Origin: Bradyrhizobium paxllaeri
GTDB taxonomy: Bacteria; Pseudomonadota; Alphaproteobacteria; Rhizobiales; Xanthobacteraceae
Direction: 5' to 3'
Assembly (NCBI RefSeq): GCF_001693515.2
Contig: NZ_CP042968.1
Coordinates: 1,488,001-1,552,000, forward strand
Length of the DNA: 64,000 nt
Shown in pieces: positions 34,925 to 44,180 of the stretch; the stretch's first letter is position 1, and each line of letters opens with the position of its first letter. The notes under the pieces were generated by a model. That model did not search any database. It worked only from the letters and a program-made list of their open reading frames with translations, and was not told where the DNA came from. Both the position numbers and the translations under genes were made by a program.

Positions 34925-35104
34925 ATGACCGCAGGTTCGGTCGATAGGTGGGCAAGCGTGCAAGCGAGTTCCGTCGCTTGTCGCTTTGCTGACGCGCTTG
35001 CTCCGCACTCCGAACGATTTTGCCCTGAGATCCGCTCCGATCCGGCCATGCGCATCCGGTCGGCGCTTCGCTGCCCCTCATCCATCCCTCAACTTTCCAA
35101 CTGA
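34925..35104 (+). CDS. Possible 59-residue leader ORF
   Basis: ATG 34925 is preceded by a strong purine run GGGGAGGGGG and reads MTAGSVDRWASVQASSVACR and on to a stop at 35104, 36 bp before the carrier start. It lies wholly in the leader expected from the sigma-54 promoter. No family is recognised and composition is unremarkable, so it may be a regulatory upstream ORF or chance. Confidence 0.3.
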   Translation: MTAGSVDRWASVQASSVACRFADALAPHSERFCPEIRSDPAMRIRSALRCPSSIPQLSN

Positions 35105-35140
35105 CGTGCCGGTAAGGCCACGAACCCGGAGGTTTTTTCT

Positions 35141-36793
35141 ATGAGTACAGCCGACGCCACGCTTGCACCGTCAGGTGCGCTCGGGCTCCTCGACAAGGAG
35201 CGAACGATCGCGACAGCCGGCTTCAACCGCTGGCTGGTGCCGCCGGCCGCGCTTTGCATCCATCTCTGCATCGGCATGGCCTATGGCTTCAGCGTGTTCT
35301 GGCTGCCGCTATCGCGCGCGATCGGGCTGAGCGCGCCGAAGGCGTGCGCCGACATGACGCTGGTGCGGGAGCTCTTCACCACCACCTGCGACTGGAAGGT
35401 CGCCAGCATGGGCTGGATGTACACGCTGTTCTTCGTGCTGCTCGGCATTGCCGCAGCGGTGTGGGGCGGCTGGCTCGAGCGCGTCGGCCCCCGCAAGGCC
35501 GGCTTCGTCTCGGCGATGTGCTGGTGCGGCGGGCTCTTCCTCGGCGCGATCGGCATCTACACGCATCAGCTCTGGTTGCTGTGGCTCGGCTCGGGCGTGA
35601 TCGGCGGCGTCGGTCTCGGCCTCGGCTACATCTCGCCGGTGTCGACGCTGGTGAAATGGTTCCCTGACCGGCGCGGCATGGCGACCGGCATGGCGATCAT
35701 GGGCTTTGGCGGCGGCGCCATGATCGGCGCGCCGCTGGCCAACCTGCTGATGAACTATTTCAAGACCCCGACCTCGGTCGGCGTCTGGGAAACCTTCGTC
35801 GCGATGGGCGTGATCTATTTCGTGTTCATGATGATCGGCGCCTTCCGCTATCGCATTCCGCCGGCAGGCTGGCGGCCCGAGGGCTGGACGCCGCCGGCAA
35901 AGGCCAATGCGATGATCTCGCAGAACCACGTTCATCTGAAGGACGCGCACAAGACGCCGCAGTTCTGGCTGATCTGGTGGGTGCTCTGCCTCAACGTCTC
36001 CGCCGGCATCGGTGTGATCGGCATGGCCTCGCCGATGCTGCAGGAAATCTTCGCCGGCAAGCTGATCGGTTTGCCCGATGTCGGCTTCAACCAGCTCGAC
36101 GCGACACAGAAGGCGACGATTGCGGGCATCGCGGCGGGCTTCGCCGGGCTGCTCTCACTGTTCAACATCGGCGGCCGCTTCTTCTGGGCGTCGCTGTCGG
36201 ACAAGATCGGCCGCAAGAACACCTACTACACCTTCTTCATCCTCGGCATCGCGCTCTACGCGCTGGCGCCGACGTTTGCCGCGATGGGCTCGAAGCTGCT
36301 GTTCGTGCTCGGCTTCGGCATCATCCTGTCGATGTATGGCGGCGGCTTCGCGACCGTGCCGGCCTATCTCGCCGACATGTTCGGCACCCAGTTCGTCGGC
36401 GCCATCCATGGCCGTCTGCTGACGGCGTGGTCGACGGCGGGCATCATCGGCCCTGTGGTGGTGAACTACATCCGCGAATTCCAGCTCTCGGCCGGTGTTC
36501 CGCGCGACCAACTCTACAACACCACGATGTACATCCTGTGCGCCATGCTGGTCGCCGGCCTGATCTGCAACTACCTGATCAAGCCGGTCGATGCGAAGTG
36601 GCACATGAGCGATGCCGAGGTCGCCAAGCTGCAGGCGGCGACGGCGAATGCCGGGGCTTCGGGGCCGTCGGGCTCCTATGGCATCGGCTTCGGCGGGCTC
36701 GACGCCAAGGCTGCGCTGTTCTGGGCCTTCGTCGGCATTCCGCTGGCCTGGGGCGTCTGGAAGACGCTGGAAAGCGCCGTCAAGATACTCTGA
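35141..36793 (+). CDS. Oxalate/formate antiporter-family MFS carrier
   Basis: 550 residues, 12 membrane helices, of the OFA family: the first helix region HLCIGMAYGFSVFWLPLSRA, the loop FPDRRGMATGMAIMGFGGGA and the second-half GGRFFWASLSDKIGRKNTYY are diagnostic. OxlT-type carriers swap external oxalate for internal formate. GGAGG lies 8 bp before ATG 35141. It is controlled by its own sigma-54 promoter next to a two-component pair, and is followed by a terminator then formate dehydrogenase, so oxalate or formate is the probable substrate. Confidence 0.88.
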   Translation: MSTADATLAPSGALGLLDKERTIATAGFNRWLVPPAALCIHLCIGMAYGFSVFWLPLSRAIGLSAPKACADMTLVRELFTTTCDWKVASMGWMYTLFFVLLGIAAAVWGGWLERVGPRKAGFVSAMCWCGGLFLGAIGIYTHQLWLLWLGSGVIGGVGLGLGYISPVSTLVKWFPDRRGMATGMAIMGFGGGAMIGAPLANLLMNYFKTPTSVGVWETFVAMGVIYFVFMMIGAFRYRIPPAGWRPEGWTPPAKANAMISQNHVHLKDAHKTPQFWLIWWVLCLNVSAGIGVIGMASPMLQEIFAGKLIGLPDVGFNQLDATQKATIAGIAAGFAGLLSLFNIGGRFFWASLSDKIGRKNTYYTFFILGIALYALAPTFAAMGSKLLFVLGFGIILSMYGGGFATVPAYLADMFGTQFVGAIHGRLLTAWSTAGIIGPVVVNYIREFQLSAGVPRDQLYNTTMYILCAMLVAGLICNYLIKPVDAKWHMSDAEVAKLQAATANAGASGPSGSYGIGFGGLDAKAALFWAFVGIPLAWGVWKTLESAVKIL

Positions 36794-36801
36794 TACAAGA
36801 G

Positions 36802-36840
36802 GACGCCGCGGGGGACCAGGCATGGCTCCCGCGGCGTCTT
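36802..36840 (+). terminator. Rho-independent-like terminator after the carrier
   Basis: GACGCCGCGGG at 36802-36812 pairs perfectly with CCCGCGGCGTC at 36828-36838, with a 15-base loop, followed by only two Ts. It begins 9 bp after the carrier stop and separates the carrier from formate dehydrogenase transcription. Confidence 0.75.
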
Positions 36841-36952
36841 GTGCGGCTACGACTTCCGCAGGGGTTCGATCGATACGCCTTCGCAATCGCAGCATAGGAT
36901 GGCTTTATTGATCTTGCGGTCGTTTTCGAGTTCTCATTCCCTCGTCAGGTAG

Positions 36953-36975
36953 GGCGACACCCAGCTGATGTCGCC
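36953..36975. promoter_or_regulatory. Inverted repeat upstream of formate dehydrogenase
   Basis: GGCGACA at 36953-36959 and TGTCGCC at 36969-36975 form perfect 7-bp arms with a 9-bp spacer. It is about 70-90 bp upstream of the -24-like element, so it fits an activator-binding site. It differs from the GGACATTTTGTCC sites of the carrier. Confidence 0.5.
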
Positions 36976-37042
36976 GAGGCTTGAACGCCCGAACCCTGCC
37001 ACCACCAGCGACTTAAATACTTATCGAGACGCCATAATTTGC

Positions 37043-37059
37043 TTGGCATCTGGCATGCC
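37043..37059 (+). promoter_or_regulatory. Sigma-54-like promoter of formate dehydrogenase
   Basis: TTGGCATCTGGCATGCC has GG (37045-37046) and GC (37057-37058) exactly 10 bp apart and a good -24 half (TTGGCAT), but the -12 half is imperfect (ATGCC against TTGCW). It would start transcription about 35 bp upstream of the first gene. Weaker than the site at 34870. Confidence 0.45.
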
Positions 37060-37106
37060 AGTGATTAGAGTCGATCTAATCTGGTCCTGAGAACGAGACG
37101 CTATCA

Positions 37107-38819
37107 ATGAATGTCCATGACGTGCAGCAGGTCCGCTCGTTCGAACATCCGGGCGCGGGAAGGAAGCGGGCAAAGGCGACGCCGAAGGGCCGCCAGGTCG
37201 ACCCTACCGCAGCGCACGAGATCGAGCTTCTGCTCGGCGACCGGCCGCGGCGGCGCGATCTCCTGATCGAGCATCTGCACCTGATCCAGGACAAGTACCA
37301 CCAGATCTCGGCCGCCCATCTCGCCGCCCTTGCCGACGAGATGAATCTGTCCTTTGCGGAGGTGTTCGAGACCGCGACCTTCTACGCGCATTTCGACGTG
37401 GTGAAGGAGGGCGAGCCGGATATTGCGCCGCTTACCATTCGGGTCTGCGATTCGCTGACCTGCGCCATGATGGGGGCCGAGCAGTTGCTGCAGGAATTGC
37501 AGCGCGGCGCCGGGCCGGAGGTGCGCGTGGTGCGGGCGCCCTGTGTCGGACTGTGCGATGTGGCGCCGGTGGCCGAGGTCGGCCATCACTACGTTTTCAA
37601 GGCGACCGCGCCCGAAGTGCTGGCGACCGCGGCGCGCGGCGAGGTTCATCCCGAAATTCCGCCCTATGTCGACTACGACAGCTATGTGAAGGACGGCGGC
37701 TACAAGCTGTTGGGCGATCTGCGCGCCGGCCGCGTCAGCAAGGAAGACATTCTGAAGGCGCTCGACGATTCCAGCCTGCGCGGCCTTGGCGGCGCCGGCT
37801 TCCCGACCGGGCGCAAATGGCGCGCGGTGCTCGGCGAGCCCGGGCCGCGGCTGATGGCGGTGAATGGCGACGAAGGTGAGCCCGGCACGTTCAAGGATCG
37901 CTTCTATCTGCTTCGCGACGTGCATCGATTCATCGAGGGCACGCTGATCGGCGCGCATATCGTCGATGCGACCGATGTCTATATCTACCTCCGCGACGAA
38001 TATCCGGCGGCGCTCAAGGTGCTTCCCCTCGAACTCGCCAAGCTGCCGCCCGGCGGTCCGACGATCCACGTCCGTCGTGGCGCCGGCGCCTATATCTGCG
38101 GCGAGGAATCCTCGCTGCTGGAAAGCATCGAAGGCAAGCGCGGTTTGCCGCGACACAAGCCGCCATACCCGTTCCAGGTCGGGCTGTTTGGCCTGCCGAC
38201 GCTGATCAACAACATCGAGACGCTGTTCTGGGTGCGCGACATCGTCGAGAAGGGCCCATCCTGGTGGAATTCGTACGGCCGCAACGGCCGCCATGGGCTG
38301 CGCAGTTATTCGGTCTCCGGCCGCGTCAAGAATCCGGGTGTGAAGCTTGCGCCGGCGGGCCTGACGGTGCGTGAACTGATCGATGAATTCTGCGGCGGCA
38401 TGGCGGATGGCCACACGTTCCACGCCTATCTGCCGGGCGGGGCGTCGGGCGGAATCCTGCCGGCGTCGATGGACAATATTCCGCTCGATTTCGGCACGCT
38501 GGAGAAATACGGCTGCTTCATCGGTTCCGCCGCCGTCATCATCATGTCCGAGCAAGACAGCGTGAAGGATGCGGCGCTGAACCTGATGAAGTTCTTCGAG
38601 GATGAAAGCTGCGGCCAGTGCACGCCGTGCCGGGTCGGCACCCAGAAGGCGGCGCTGTTGATGCAGCGTCCGGTGTGGGACCGCGAACTGCTCGACCAGT
38701 TGAGCCAGGCGATGCGCGATGCCTCAATTTGCGGGTTAGGGCAGGCGGCCTCGAATCCGCTGACCTCAGTGATTAAATATTTTCCGGAAGAATTCGTGCC
38801 GAACGAGGCTGCGGAATGA
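37107..38819 (+). CDS. NAD-dependent formate dehydrogenase, fused gamma/beta (NuoE-NuoF type) subunit
   Basis: 570 residues. Residues about 30-180 are NuoE/FdsG-like with a [2Fe-2S] site (CDSLTC...APCVGLCD). Residues about 200-565 are NuoF/FdsB-like: GLGGAGFPTGRKW (NADH), GDEGEPGTFKDR (FMN), GAGAYICGEESSLLES, and the [4Fe-4S] site ESCGQCTPCRVG...CGLG. It transfers electrons from the Mo subunit to NAD. In Rhodobacter and Cupriavidus Fds the two parts are separate proteins; here they are one. Its stop overlaps the next start by 4 bp. Confidence 0.9.
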   Translation: MNVHDVQQVRSFEHPGAGRKRAKATPKGRQVDPTAAHEIELLLGDRPRRRDLLIEHLHLIQDKYHQISAAHLAALADEMNLSFAEVFETATFYAHFDVVKEGEPDIAPLTIRVCDSLTCAMMGAEQLLQELQRGAGPEVRVVRAPCVGLCDVAPVAEVGHHYVFKATAPEVLATAARGEVHPEIPPYVDYDSYVKDGGYKLLGDLRAGRVSKEDILKALDDSSLRGLGGAGFPTGRKWRAVLGEPGPRLMAVNGDEGEPGTFKDRFYLLRDVHRFIEGTLIGAHIVDATDVYIYLRDEYPAALKVLPLELAKLPPGGPTIHVRRGAGAYICGEESSLLESIEGKRGLPRHKPPYPFQVGLFGLPTLINNIETLFWVRDIVEKGPSWWNSYGRNGRHGLRSYSVSGRVKNPGVKLAPAGLTVRELIDEFCGGMADGHTFHAYLPGGASGGILPASMDNIPLDFGTLEKYGCFIGSAAVIIMSEQDSVKDAALNLMKFFEDESCGQCTPCRVGTQKAALLMQRPVWDRELLDQLSQAMRDASICGLGQAASNPLTSVIKYFPEEFVPNEAAE

Positions 38820-41581
38820 CGAAGATTCAATTCGAGCTCGACGGCAAGCAAGTCGAGGCCAGCGCGGGCGAGACCATCTGGCAAGTGGCAAAACGCCACC
38901 AGAAGGAAATTCCGCATCTGTGCTACTCGCCGGAGCCCGACTATCGGCCCGACGGCAATTGCCGCGCCTGCATGGTCGAGATTGAGGGCGAACGCGTGCT
39001 GGCGGCGTCCTGCAAGCGCACGCCAAGCGTCGGCATGAAGGTGAAGACCGAGAGCGCGCGTGCGGTCGCGGCGCAGAAGATGGTGCTGGAGCTTCTGGTC
39101 GCCGACCAGCCGGCGCGCGAGACTTCGCACGATCCCGATTCGAAATTCTGGCACTGGGCCGAAAAGGTCGAGGTCACCGAGAGCCGTTTCCCGGCGGCCG
39201 AGCGCTGGTCGGGCGACACCAGCCATCCCGCGATGAGCGTCAATCTGGACGCCTGCATCCAGTGCGGCCTGTGCGTGCGCGCCTGCCGCGAAGTGCAGGT
39301 CAACGACGTCATCGGCATGGCCTATCGCAATGCCGGCGCCAAGATCGTGTTCGACTTCGACGATCCCATGGGTGAGTCCACCTGCGTGGCTTGCGGTGAA
39401 TGCGTGCAGGCCTGCCCGACCGGCGCGCTTATGCCGTCGGTCATGCTGGACGAGAAGCAGACCCGCGTCACCTATGCGGACAAGAAGGTCGACTCGCTGT
39501 GCCCGTTCTGCGGCGTCGGGTGCCAGGTCACCTATCAGGTCAAGGACGAGAAGGTCATCTATGCCGAGGGTCGCGACGGCCCGGCCAACCACAACCGCCT
39601 CTGCGTCAAGGGCCGCTTCGGCTTTGACTACATCCATCATCCGCACCGCCTGACCAAGCCGCTGGTGCGGCTGCCGAACGCGAAGAAGGATGCCAACGAT
39701 CAAGTCGATCCGGCCAATCCGTTCACGCATTTCCGCGAGGCGTCGTGGGAAGAGGCGCTGGATATTGCAGCAAAAGGTCTCGTCAAGATTCGCGACGAGA
39801 AGGGCGTGAAAGCGCTCGCCGGTTTCGGCTCTGCCAAGGGCTCCAACGAAGAGGCGTACCTGTTCCAGAAGCTGGTCCGCACCGGCTTCGGCTCCAACAA
39901 TGTAGACCACTGCACGCGGCTGTGCCACGCCTCATCGGTCGCAGCGCTGTTCGAAGGTCTGAGCTCGGGCGCAGTGTCGGCGCCGTTTGCGGCTGCGATG
40001 GACGCCGAGGTGATCATCGTGATCGGCGCCAATCCGACCGTAAACCACCCGGTCGCCGCGACCTACATCAAGAACGCGGCCAAGAAGGGCGCGAAGCTCT
40101 TCGTGCTGGACCCACGCAGGCAGACGCTGTCGCGTCACGCGACGAAGCATTTGCAGTTCAAGCCGGGCTCCGACGTCGCCATGCTCAATGCGATGATCAA
40201 CACGATCATCACCGAAGGCCTGACCGACGACCAGTACATTGCCGGTTACACCGAAGGATTCCAGGACCTCGAGGAGAAGATCAAGGAGTTCACGCCGGAG
40301 AAGATGGCGCCGATCTGCGGCATCGATGCCGAGACCCTGCGCGAGGTCGCCAGAACCTACGCCCGCGCAAAGTCCTCAATCATCTTCTGGGGCATGGGCA
40401 TCAGCCAGCATGTCCACGGCACCGATAACGCGCGCTGCCTGATTGCGCTTGCCCTGATCACCGGCCAGGTCGGCCGTCCCGGCACTGGGTTGCATCCGCT
40501 CCGCGGTCAGAACAACGTGCAGGGCGCCTCCGACGCCGGCCTGATCCCGATGTTCCTGCCCGACTACCAGCCCGTCGGCCGCGACGACATGCGCGGCAAC
40601 TTCGAGAAGCTGTGGGACCAGGACCTCGATCCCGTCCGCGGCCTCACCGTGGTCGAGATCATGAATGCGATCCACGCCGGCGAGATCAACGGCATGTACA
40701 TCGAGGGCGAGAACCCCGCGATGTCCGATCCCGATCTCCAGCATGCGCGCCATGCGCTCGCGATGCTCGATCATCTCGTCGTGCAAGATCTCTTTGTCAC
40801 CGAGACCGCGTTCCACGCCGACGTCATCCTGCCGGCCTCTGCGTTCGCGGAAAAGGACGGTTCGTTCACCAACACCGATCGCCGCGTGCAGCTCGCGCGC
40901 CAGGTGATCAAGCCGCCGGGTGATGCGCGGCAGGATCTCTGGATCATCCAGGAGATCGGCAAGCGCATGGGGCTGCCGTGGAATTATTCGGGTCCCGGCG
41001 ACGTCTACACCGAGATGGCGCAGCTGATGCCCTCGCTCAAGAACATCAGCTGGGAACGGCTGGTGCGCGAAGGAGCCGTCACCTATCCGGCGGATGATCC
41101 CAGCAAGCCCGGCAATGAGATCATCTTCACGACCGGCTTCCCGACCGCGAGCGGCCGCGGCAAGATCGTGCCCGCCAAGGTGATTCCGCCGGATGAGCTG
41201 CCCGACGCCGAATATCCGATGGTGCTGTCCACGGGGCGCGTGCTCGAGCACTGGCACACCGGCTCGATGACGCGGCGTGCGCAGGTGCTCGACCAGATCG
41301 AGCCCGAGGCGGTGGCGTTCATGTCGCCGAAGGACATGCGGCGCTTAAGCGTCTGGCCCGGCGATTTCATCCGCCTGGAGACACGCCGCGGCGCCGTCGA
41401 GGTCAAGGTGCGCTCCGACCGCGATGTGCCGGAAAACATGGTGTTCATGCCGTTCTGCTACGCGGAGGCGGCGGCGAATCTGCTCACCAACCCCGCGCTC
41501 GATCCGTTCGGAAAAATCCCCGAATTCAAGTTCTGCGCCGTGCGCGCGGAAAAGGTGGCGCTGCAGTCGGCGGCGGAGTAG
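38816..41581 (+). CDS. NAD-dependent formate dehydrogenase, molybdenum catalytic alpha subunit
   Basis: 921 residues. A NuoG-like N-terminus binds [2Fe-2S] (about Cys36, 46, 49, 63), a His-ligated cluster (HDPDSKFWHW near 100), and two [4Fe-4S] sites (CIQCGLCVRAC, CVACGECVQAC). The catalytic part has CPFCGVGC near 225, another [4Fe-4S]. The Mo ligand is Cys370, followed by His371, in DHCTRLCHASS, where other enzymes have selenocysteine or Cys. Mo is held by bis-MGD. It oxidises formate to CO2. No small delta subunit gene follows. Accessory genes mobA, fdhD, mobB and moeA are nearby. Confidence 0.92.
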   Translation: MTKIQFELDGKQVEASAGETIWQVAKRHQKEIPHLCYSPEPDYRPDGNCRACMVEIEGERVLAASCKRTPSVGMKVKTESARAVAAQKMVLELLVADQPARETSHDPDSKFWHWAEKVEVTESRFPAAERWSGDTSHPAMSVNLDACIQCGLCVRACREVQVNDVIGMAYRNAGAKIVFDFDDPMGESTCVACGECVQACPTGALMPSVMLDEKQTRVTYADKKVDSLCPFCGVGCQVTYQVKDEKVIYAEGRDGPANHNRLCVKGRFGFDYIHHPHRLTKPLVRLPNAKKDANDQVDPANPFTHFREASWEEALDIAAKGLVKIRDEKGVKALAGFGSAKGSNEEAYLFQKLVRTGFGSNNVDHCTRLCHASSVAALFEGLSSGAVSAPFAAAMDAEVIIVIGANPTVNHPVAATYIKNAAKKGAKLFVLDPRRQTLSRHATKHLQFKPGSDVAMLNAMINTIITEGLTDDQYIAGYTEGFQDLEEKIKEFTPEKMAPICGIDAETLREVARTYARAKSSIIFWGMGISQHVHGTDNARCLIALALITGQVGRPGTGLHPLRGQNNVQGASDAGLIPMFLPDYQPVGRDDMRGNFEKLWDQDLDPVRGLTVVEIMNAIHAGEINGMYIEGENPAMSDPDLQHARHALAMLDHLVVQDLFVTETAFHADVILPASAFAEKDGSFTNTDRRVQLARQVIKPPGDARQDLWIIQEIGKRMGLPWNYSGPGDVYTEMAQLMPSLKNISWERLVREGAVTYPADDPSKPGNEIIFTTGFPTASGRGKIVPAKVIPPDELPDAEYPMVLSTGRVLEHWHTGSMTRRAQVLDQIEPEAVAFMSPKDMRRLSVWPGDFIRLETRRGAVEVKVRSDRDVPENMVFMPFCYAEAAANLLTNPALDPFGKIPEFKFCAVRAEKVALQSAAE

Positions 41582-41636
41582 ACGAGATCATCGTTCAACG
41601 GCGCCGTGATGACGTCATCGCGATGATGACGGAGCG

Positions 41637-42809
41637 TCACTGCGCCGGAAGAACGAAGATCTGGCCGGGATAAATCAGGTTGGGATTCCGGATCTGTTCC
41701 CGGTTCGCCTTGTAGATCACCGAATAGCGCGTGCCGGCGCCATATGAGAGCTGGCTGAGACGCCAGAGGCTGTCGCCGCGGGAGACCGTGGTGGTCGTGA
41801 TCTTCGGCACGACCACGGTCGAGGCCGGCGCGCCGCCATCAGGCAAGGTGATACCGCCCGCCGCCGCAAGCTGCGGCTGTTGTGCGCTGCTGGAGTCCGC
41901 GCGCTTGGACTGCCCCGACACGGATGCGGTCACCGCGGTGTCGGGAACGTTGAACGGCACCTCGGCGCGTGCCCGCACCGAGCCGGAGTTCGACGCTTCG
42001 TCGAGCCTGACACGGTAGTTGCCCGGCGCGACCCCTTCATTGATCGTGACCGCAAAACGTCCATCTGCGCCGGCCGTCACCGACGTAACGAAGCTGTCGT
42101 TGAGATAAAGGCGCAAGCCCGCGCCGGGGCGCGCCTGCCCGCTCACATGGAACTTGCCGCCGGGCTCGATCTCGACGGCCTCCACAACCACGGCGCCTGC
42201 CGCCGGCTTTGACTCGGCCGGTTGCGACAGCACGACAGTAGGCTTGTCCGGCGTCACCAGTGCCACCATCGGCCGTTCGATCGATTTCGGCTCCAGCGCC
42301 GTCGTCACGCGCTGCTTGGATATCATCAGTTTGCCGTCCGCCTGTTTGGCGCGCAGCGTCAGGTCGTAAGTGCCTGACGGAAGCCGAGGCGGGATCATGA
42401 CGAACTGCCCGGATGGATCCGCGACCGCGCGATCATGCACTTCGCCGTTGCGCAGCAACTCGACCGTTGCGCCCGGCGCCGCCCGACCGGCGATAACAGC
42501 TTCGCCAGATGGCTCGATACGGGCGACGTCGAACGTCGGCACGCCATCGCTGTTCTCCGGCGCTGGTGGCGGCCCGATCAGCGCATCCACCACGGCGTTG
42601 GCTTCCGCCTTGGCCGTTGCCAGCGGGGTTGGACTCGGCCCGCGCCCGTCCGATGCGGGCCCTGAGATTGCCGGAGCATTTGTCACGGCGGTGGTATCAG
42701 CCGGCGCCTCGCGGCGGACGTAAAAGATGGTGGCGGCAACTGCCACGCCACAGGCCGCAACAAGGGCAATGATGGAGATGATGGTTCGGGGCGCCGATAT
42801 GGCAGTCAT
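41637..42809 (-). CDS. LysM-domain envelope protein
   Basis: 390 residues. N-terminal hydrophobic anchor (SIIALVAACGVAVAATIFYV, about residues 11-30), a Pro/Ala-rich linker, two Ig-like repeats (ARIEPSGEAVIAGRAAPGAT and VEIEPGGKFHVSGQARPGAG), and a C-terminal LysM (SRGDSLWRLSQLSYGAGTRY through IYPGQIFVLPAQ). It should be anchored to the inner membrane and bind peptidoglycan. It converges with the formate dehydrogenase operon. Family members are common in rhizobia; role unknown. Confidence 0.85.
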   Translation of the reverse strand: MTAISAPRTIISIIALVAACGVAVAATIFYVRREAPADTTAVTNAPAISGPASDGRGPSPTPLATAKAEANAVVDALIGPPPAPENSDGVPTFDVARIEPSGEAVIAGRAAPGATVELLRNGEVHDRAVADPSGQFVMIPPRLPSGTYDLTLRAKQADGKLMISKQRVTTALEPKSIERPMVALVTPDKPTVVLSQPAESKPAAGAVVVEAVEIEPGGKFHVSGQARPGAGLRLYLNDSFVTSVTAGADGRFAVTINEGVAPGNYRVRLDEASNSGSVRARAEVPFNVPDTAVTASVSGQSKRADSSSAQQPQLAAAGGITLPDGGAPASTVVVPKITTTTVSRGDSLWRLSQLSYGAGTRYSVIYKANREQIRNPNLIYPGQIFVLPAQ

Positions 42810-42916
42810 GGTAATCGTCCGTCTGCCTGATCGTTGGCTCGCCGGTATTCTATACCGTCTTGAGCAAGGTGGGTACCCGTTTGCGCCCGCAAAAACACGG
42901 CTTTCGGCAGGTCATC

Positions 42917-43933
42917 CTACAACCAGCCGGCGCGGCGGAAGCGCCAGAACAATCCTGCGCATACGAGCAGGATGGTGCCAATCACGCCGAAATAGCCGTA
43001 TTCCCACTCCAGCTCCGGCATGTGTTTGAAGTTCATGCCGTAGATGCCGGCGATCGCGGTCGGGACCGCGATGATGGCGAGCCATGAGGCCAGCTTCTTG
43101 GACACCGCGGTTTCCTGCGCCTGGCCGACCAGCAGGCTCGCCTCGAAGGCAAATGCCAGCACCTCGCGAAGCGAATCGATCCGCTCCTGCACCGTGCGAA
43201 CATGGTCAGTGACGTCGCGGAACAGCGGCCGCATCGCCGGCCGCACCATCGGCAGATTGTCGTGCTCCAGCCGGCGGCAGACCTCGACCAGCGGGCCGAC
43301 CGCATTGCGCAGGCGCAACAGGTCGCGACGCAGCATGTACAGCCGCTCGATCTGCGCCCGCGTCATTGCGCTGGCGAGTACCTGCTCCTCCATCGCCTCG
43401 ACTTCTTCCTGGATGGTCTCGATCACAGGCGAGTAATTGTCGACGATGAAATCGAGGATGGCATAGAGAATGTAGTCCTCGCCGCGGGCGAGCGCGCGCG
43501 GGCAGCTCTCGCAGCGCTCGCGAACCGCCTTGTAGGACGTCGAGGCGCCGTGGCGCACCGAGACGATGTATCCCTCGCCGACGAACAGATGCGTCTCGCC
43601 GAATGCGATGCTGTTGCCGTCGAGCTGCGCCGTGCGCGCCACGATGAACAGTGCGTCGCCATACTGCTCGATCTTCGGCCGCTGATGCGCATGGTCGGCA
43701 TCCTCGATCGCAAGGTCGTGCAACTCGAACTGCCGCTGCACACGGCTGAGCACCGCCATGTCAGGCTCGTGCAGGCCGATCCAGACCACATGGTCGGGCT
43801 TGCTGCGCCAGCTCGAGGCTTCGTCAATGGCGATATTGGCAACGCGCCGTCCCTCGACATAGACGCCGGCCGCGACCACGCCGTCGGAGGTGACCGGCTC
43901 GGTCTTTGCAGCGCCTGACGAGGCGACGTTCAT
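42917..43933 (-). CDS. corA: CorA-family magnesium/cobalt transporter
   Basis: 338 residues. A long cytosolic alpha/beta head (VVWIGLHEPDMAVLSRVQRQ; LAIEDADHAHQRPKIEQYG), a stalk helix, then two C-terminal helices with the invariant YGMNFKHMPELEWEYGYFG selectivity loop. It forms a homopentameric Mg2+ channel. ATG 43933 (MNVASSG) is preferred; a GTG three codons earlier is also in frame. CorA lines up with the family from start to end with no gap. It is transcribed alone. Confidence 0.92.
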   Translation of the reverse strand: MNVASSGAAKTEPVTSDGVVAAGVYVEGRRVANIAIDEASSWRSKPDHVVWIGLHEPDMAVLSRVQRQFELHDLAIEDADHAHQRPKIEQYGDALFIVARTAQLDGNSIAFGETHLFVGEGYIVSVRHGASTSYKAVRERCESCPRALARGEDYILYAILDFIVDNYSPVIETIQEEVEAMEEQVLASAMTRAQIERLYMLRRDLLRLRNAVGPLVEVCRRLEHDNLPMVRPAMRPLFRDVTDHVRTVQERIDSLREVLAFAFEASLLVGQAQETAVSKKLASWLAIIAVPTAIAGIYGMNFKHMPELEWEYGYFGVIGTILLVCAGLFWRFRRAGWL

Positions 43934-44180
43934 GGCTTCCACCCCGAATGATTGTTGCTAAGCCGTGCTTCGCGGCGGCATTTTCGAAACAGGCTAGCAC
44001 CACGAAATCCATCGTCAATGCGACCGGATCGACGATGTTCCCGCAAAACCTTTCGATCATGCTGGTGAACCCTGCCGATCTTTATACCGTACCTATGTGA
44101 AAGGATCGCCGCGCCTCTCGAAATCATATGCGTATCTCCGCATGTTCGATCAGGCGCACACCTCGCGCCAGATCGGGAGT

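Noticed and set aside
41606..41630. GATGACGTCATC palindrome between the formate dehydrogenase and LysM genes
   Set aside because: Only 12 bp, no T-run, and close to a chance level in this sequence; could be part of a weak terminator but not supportable.
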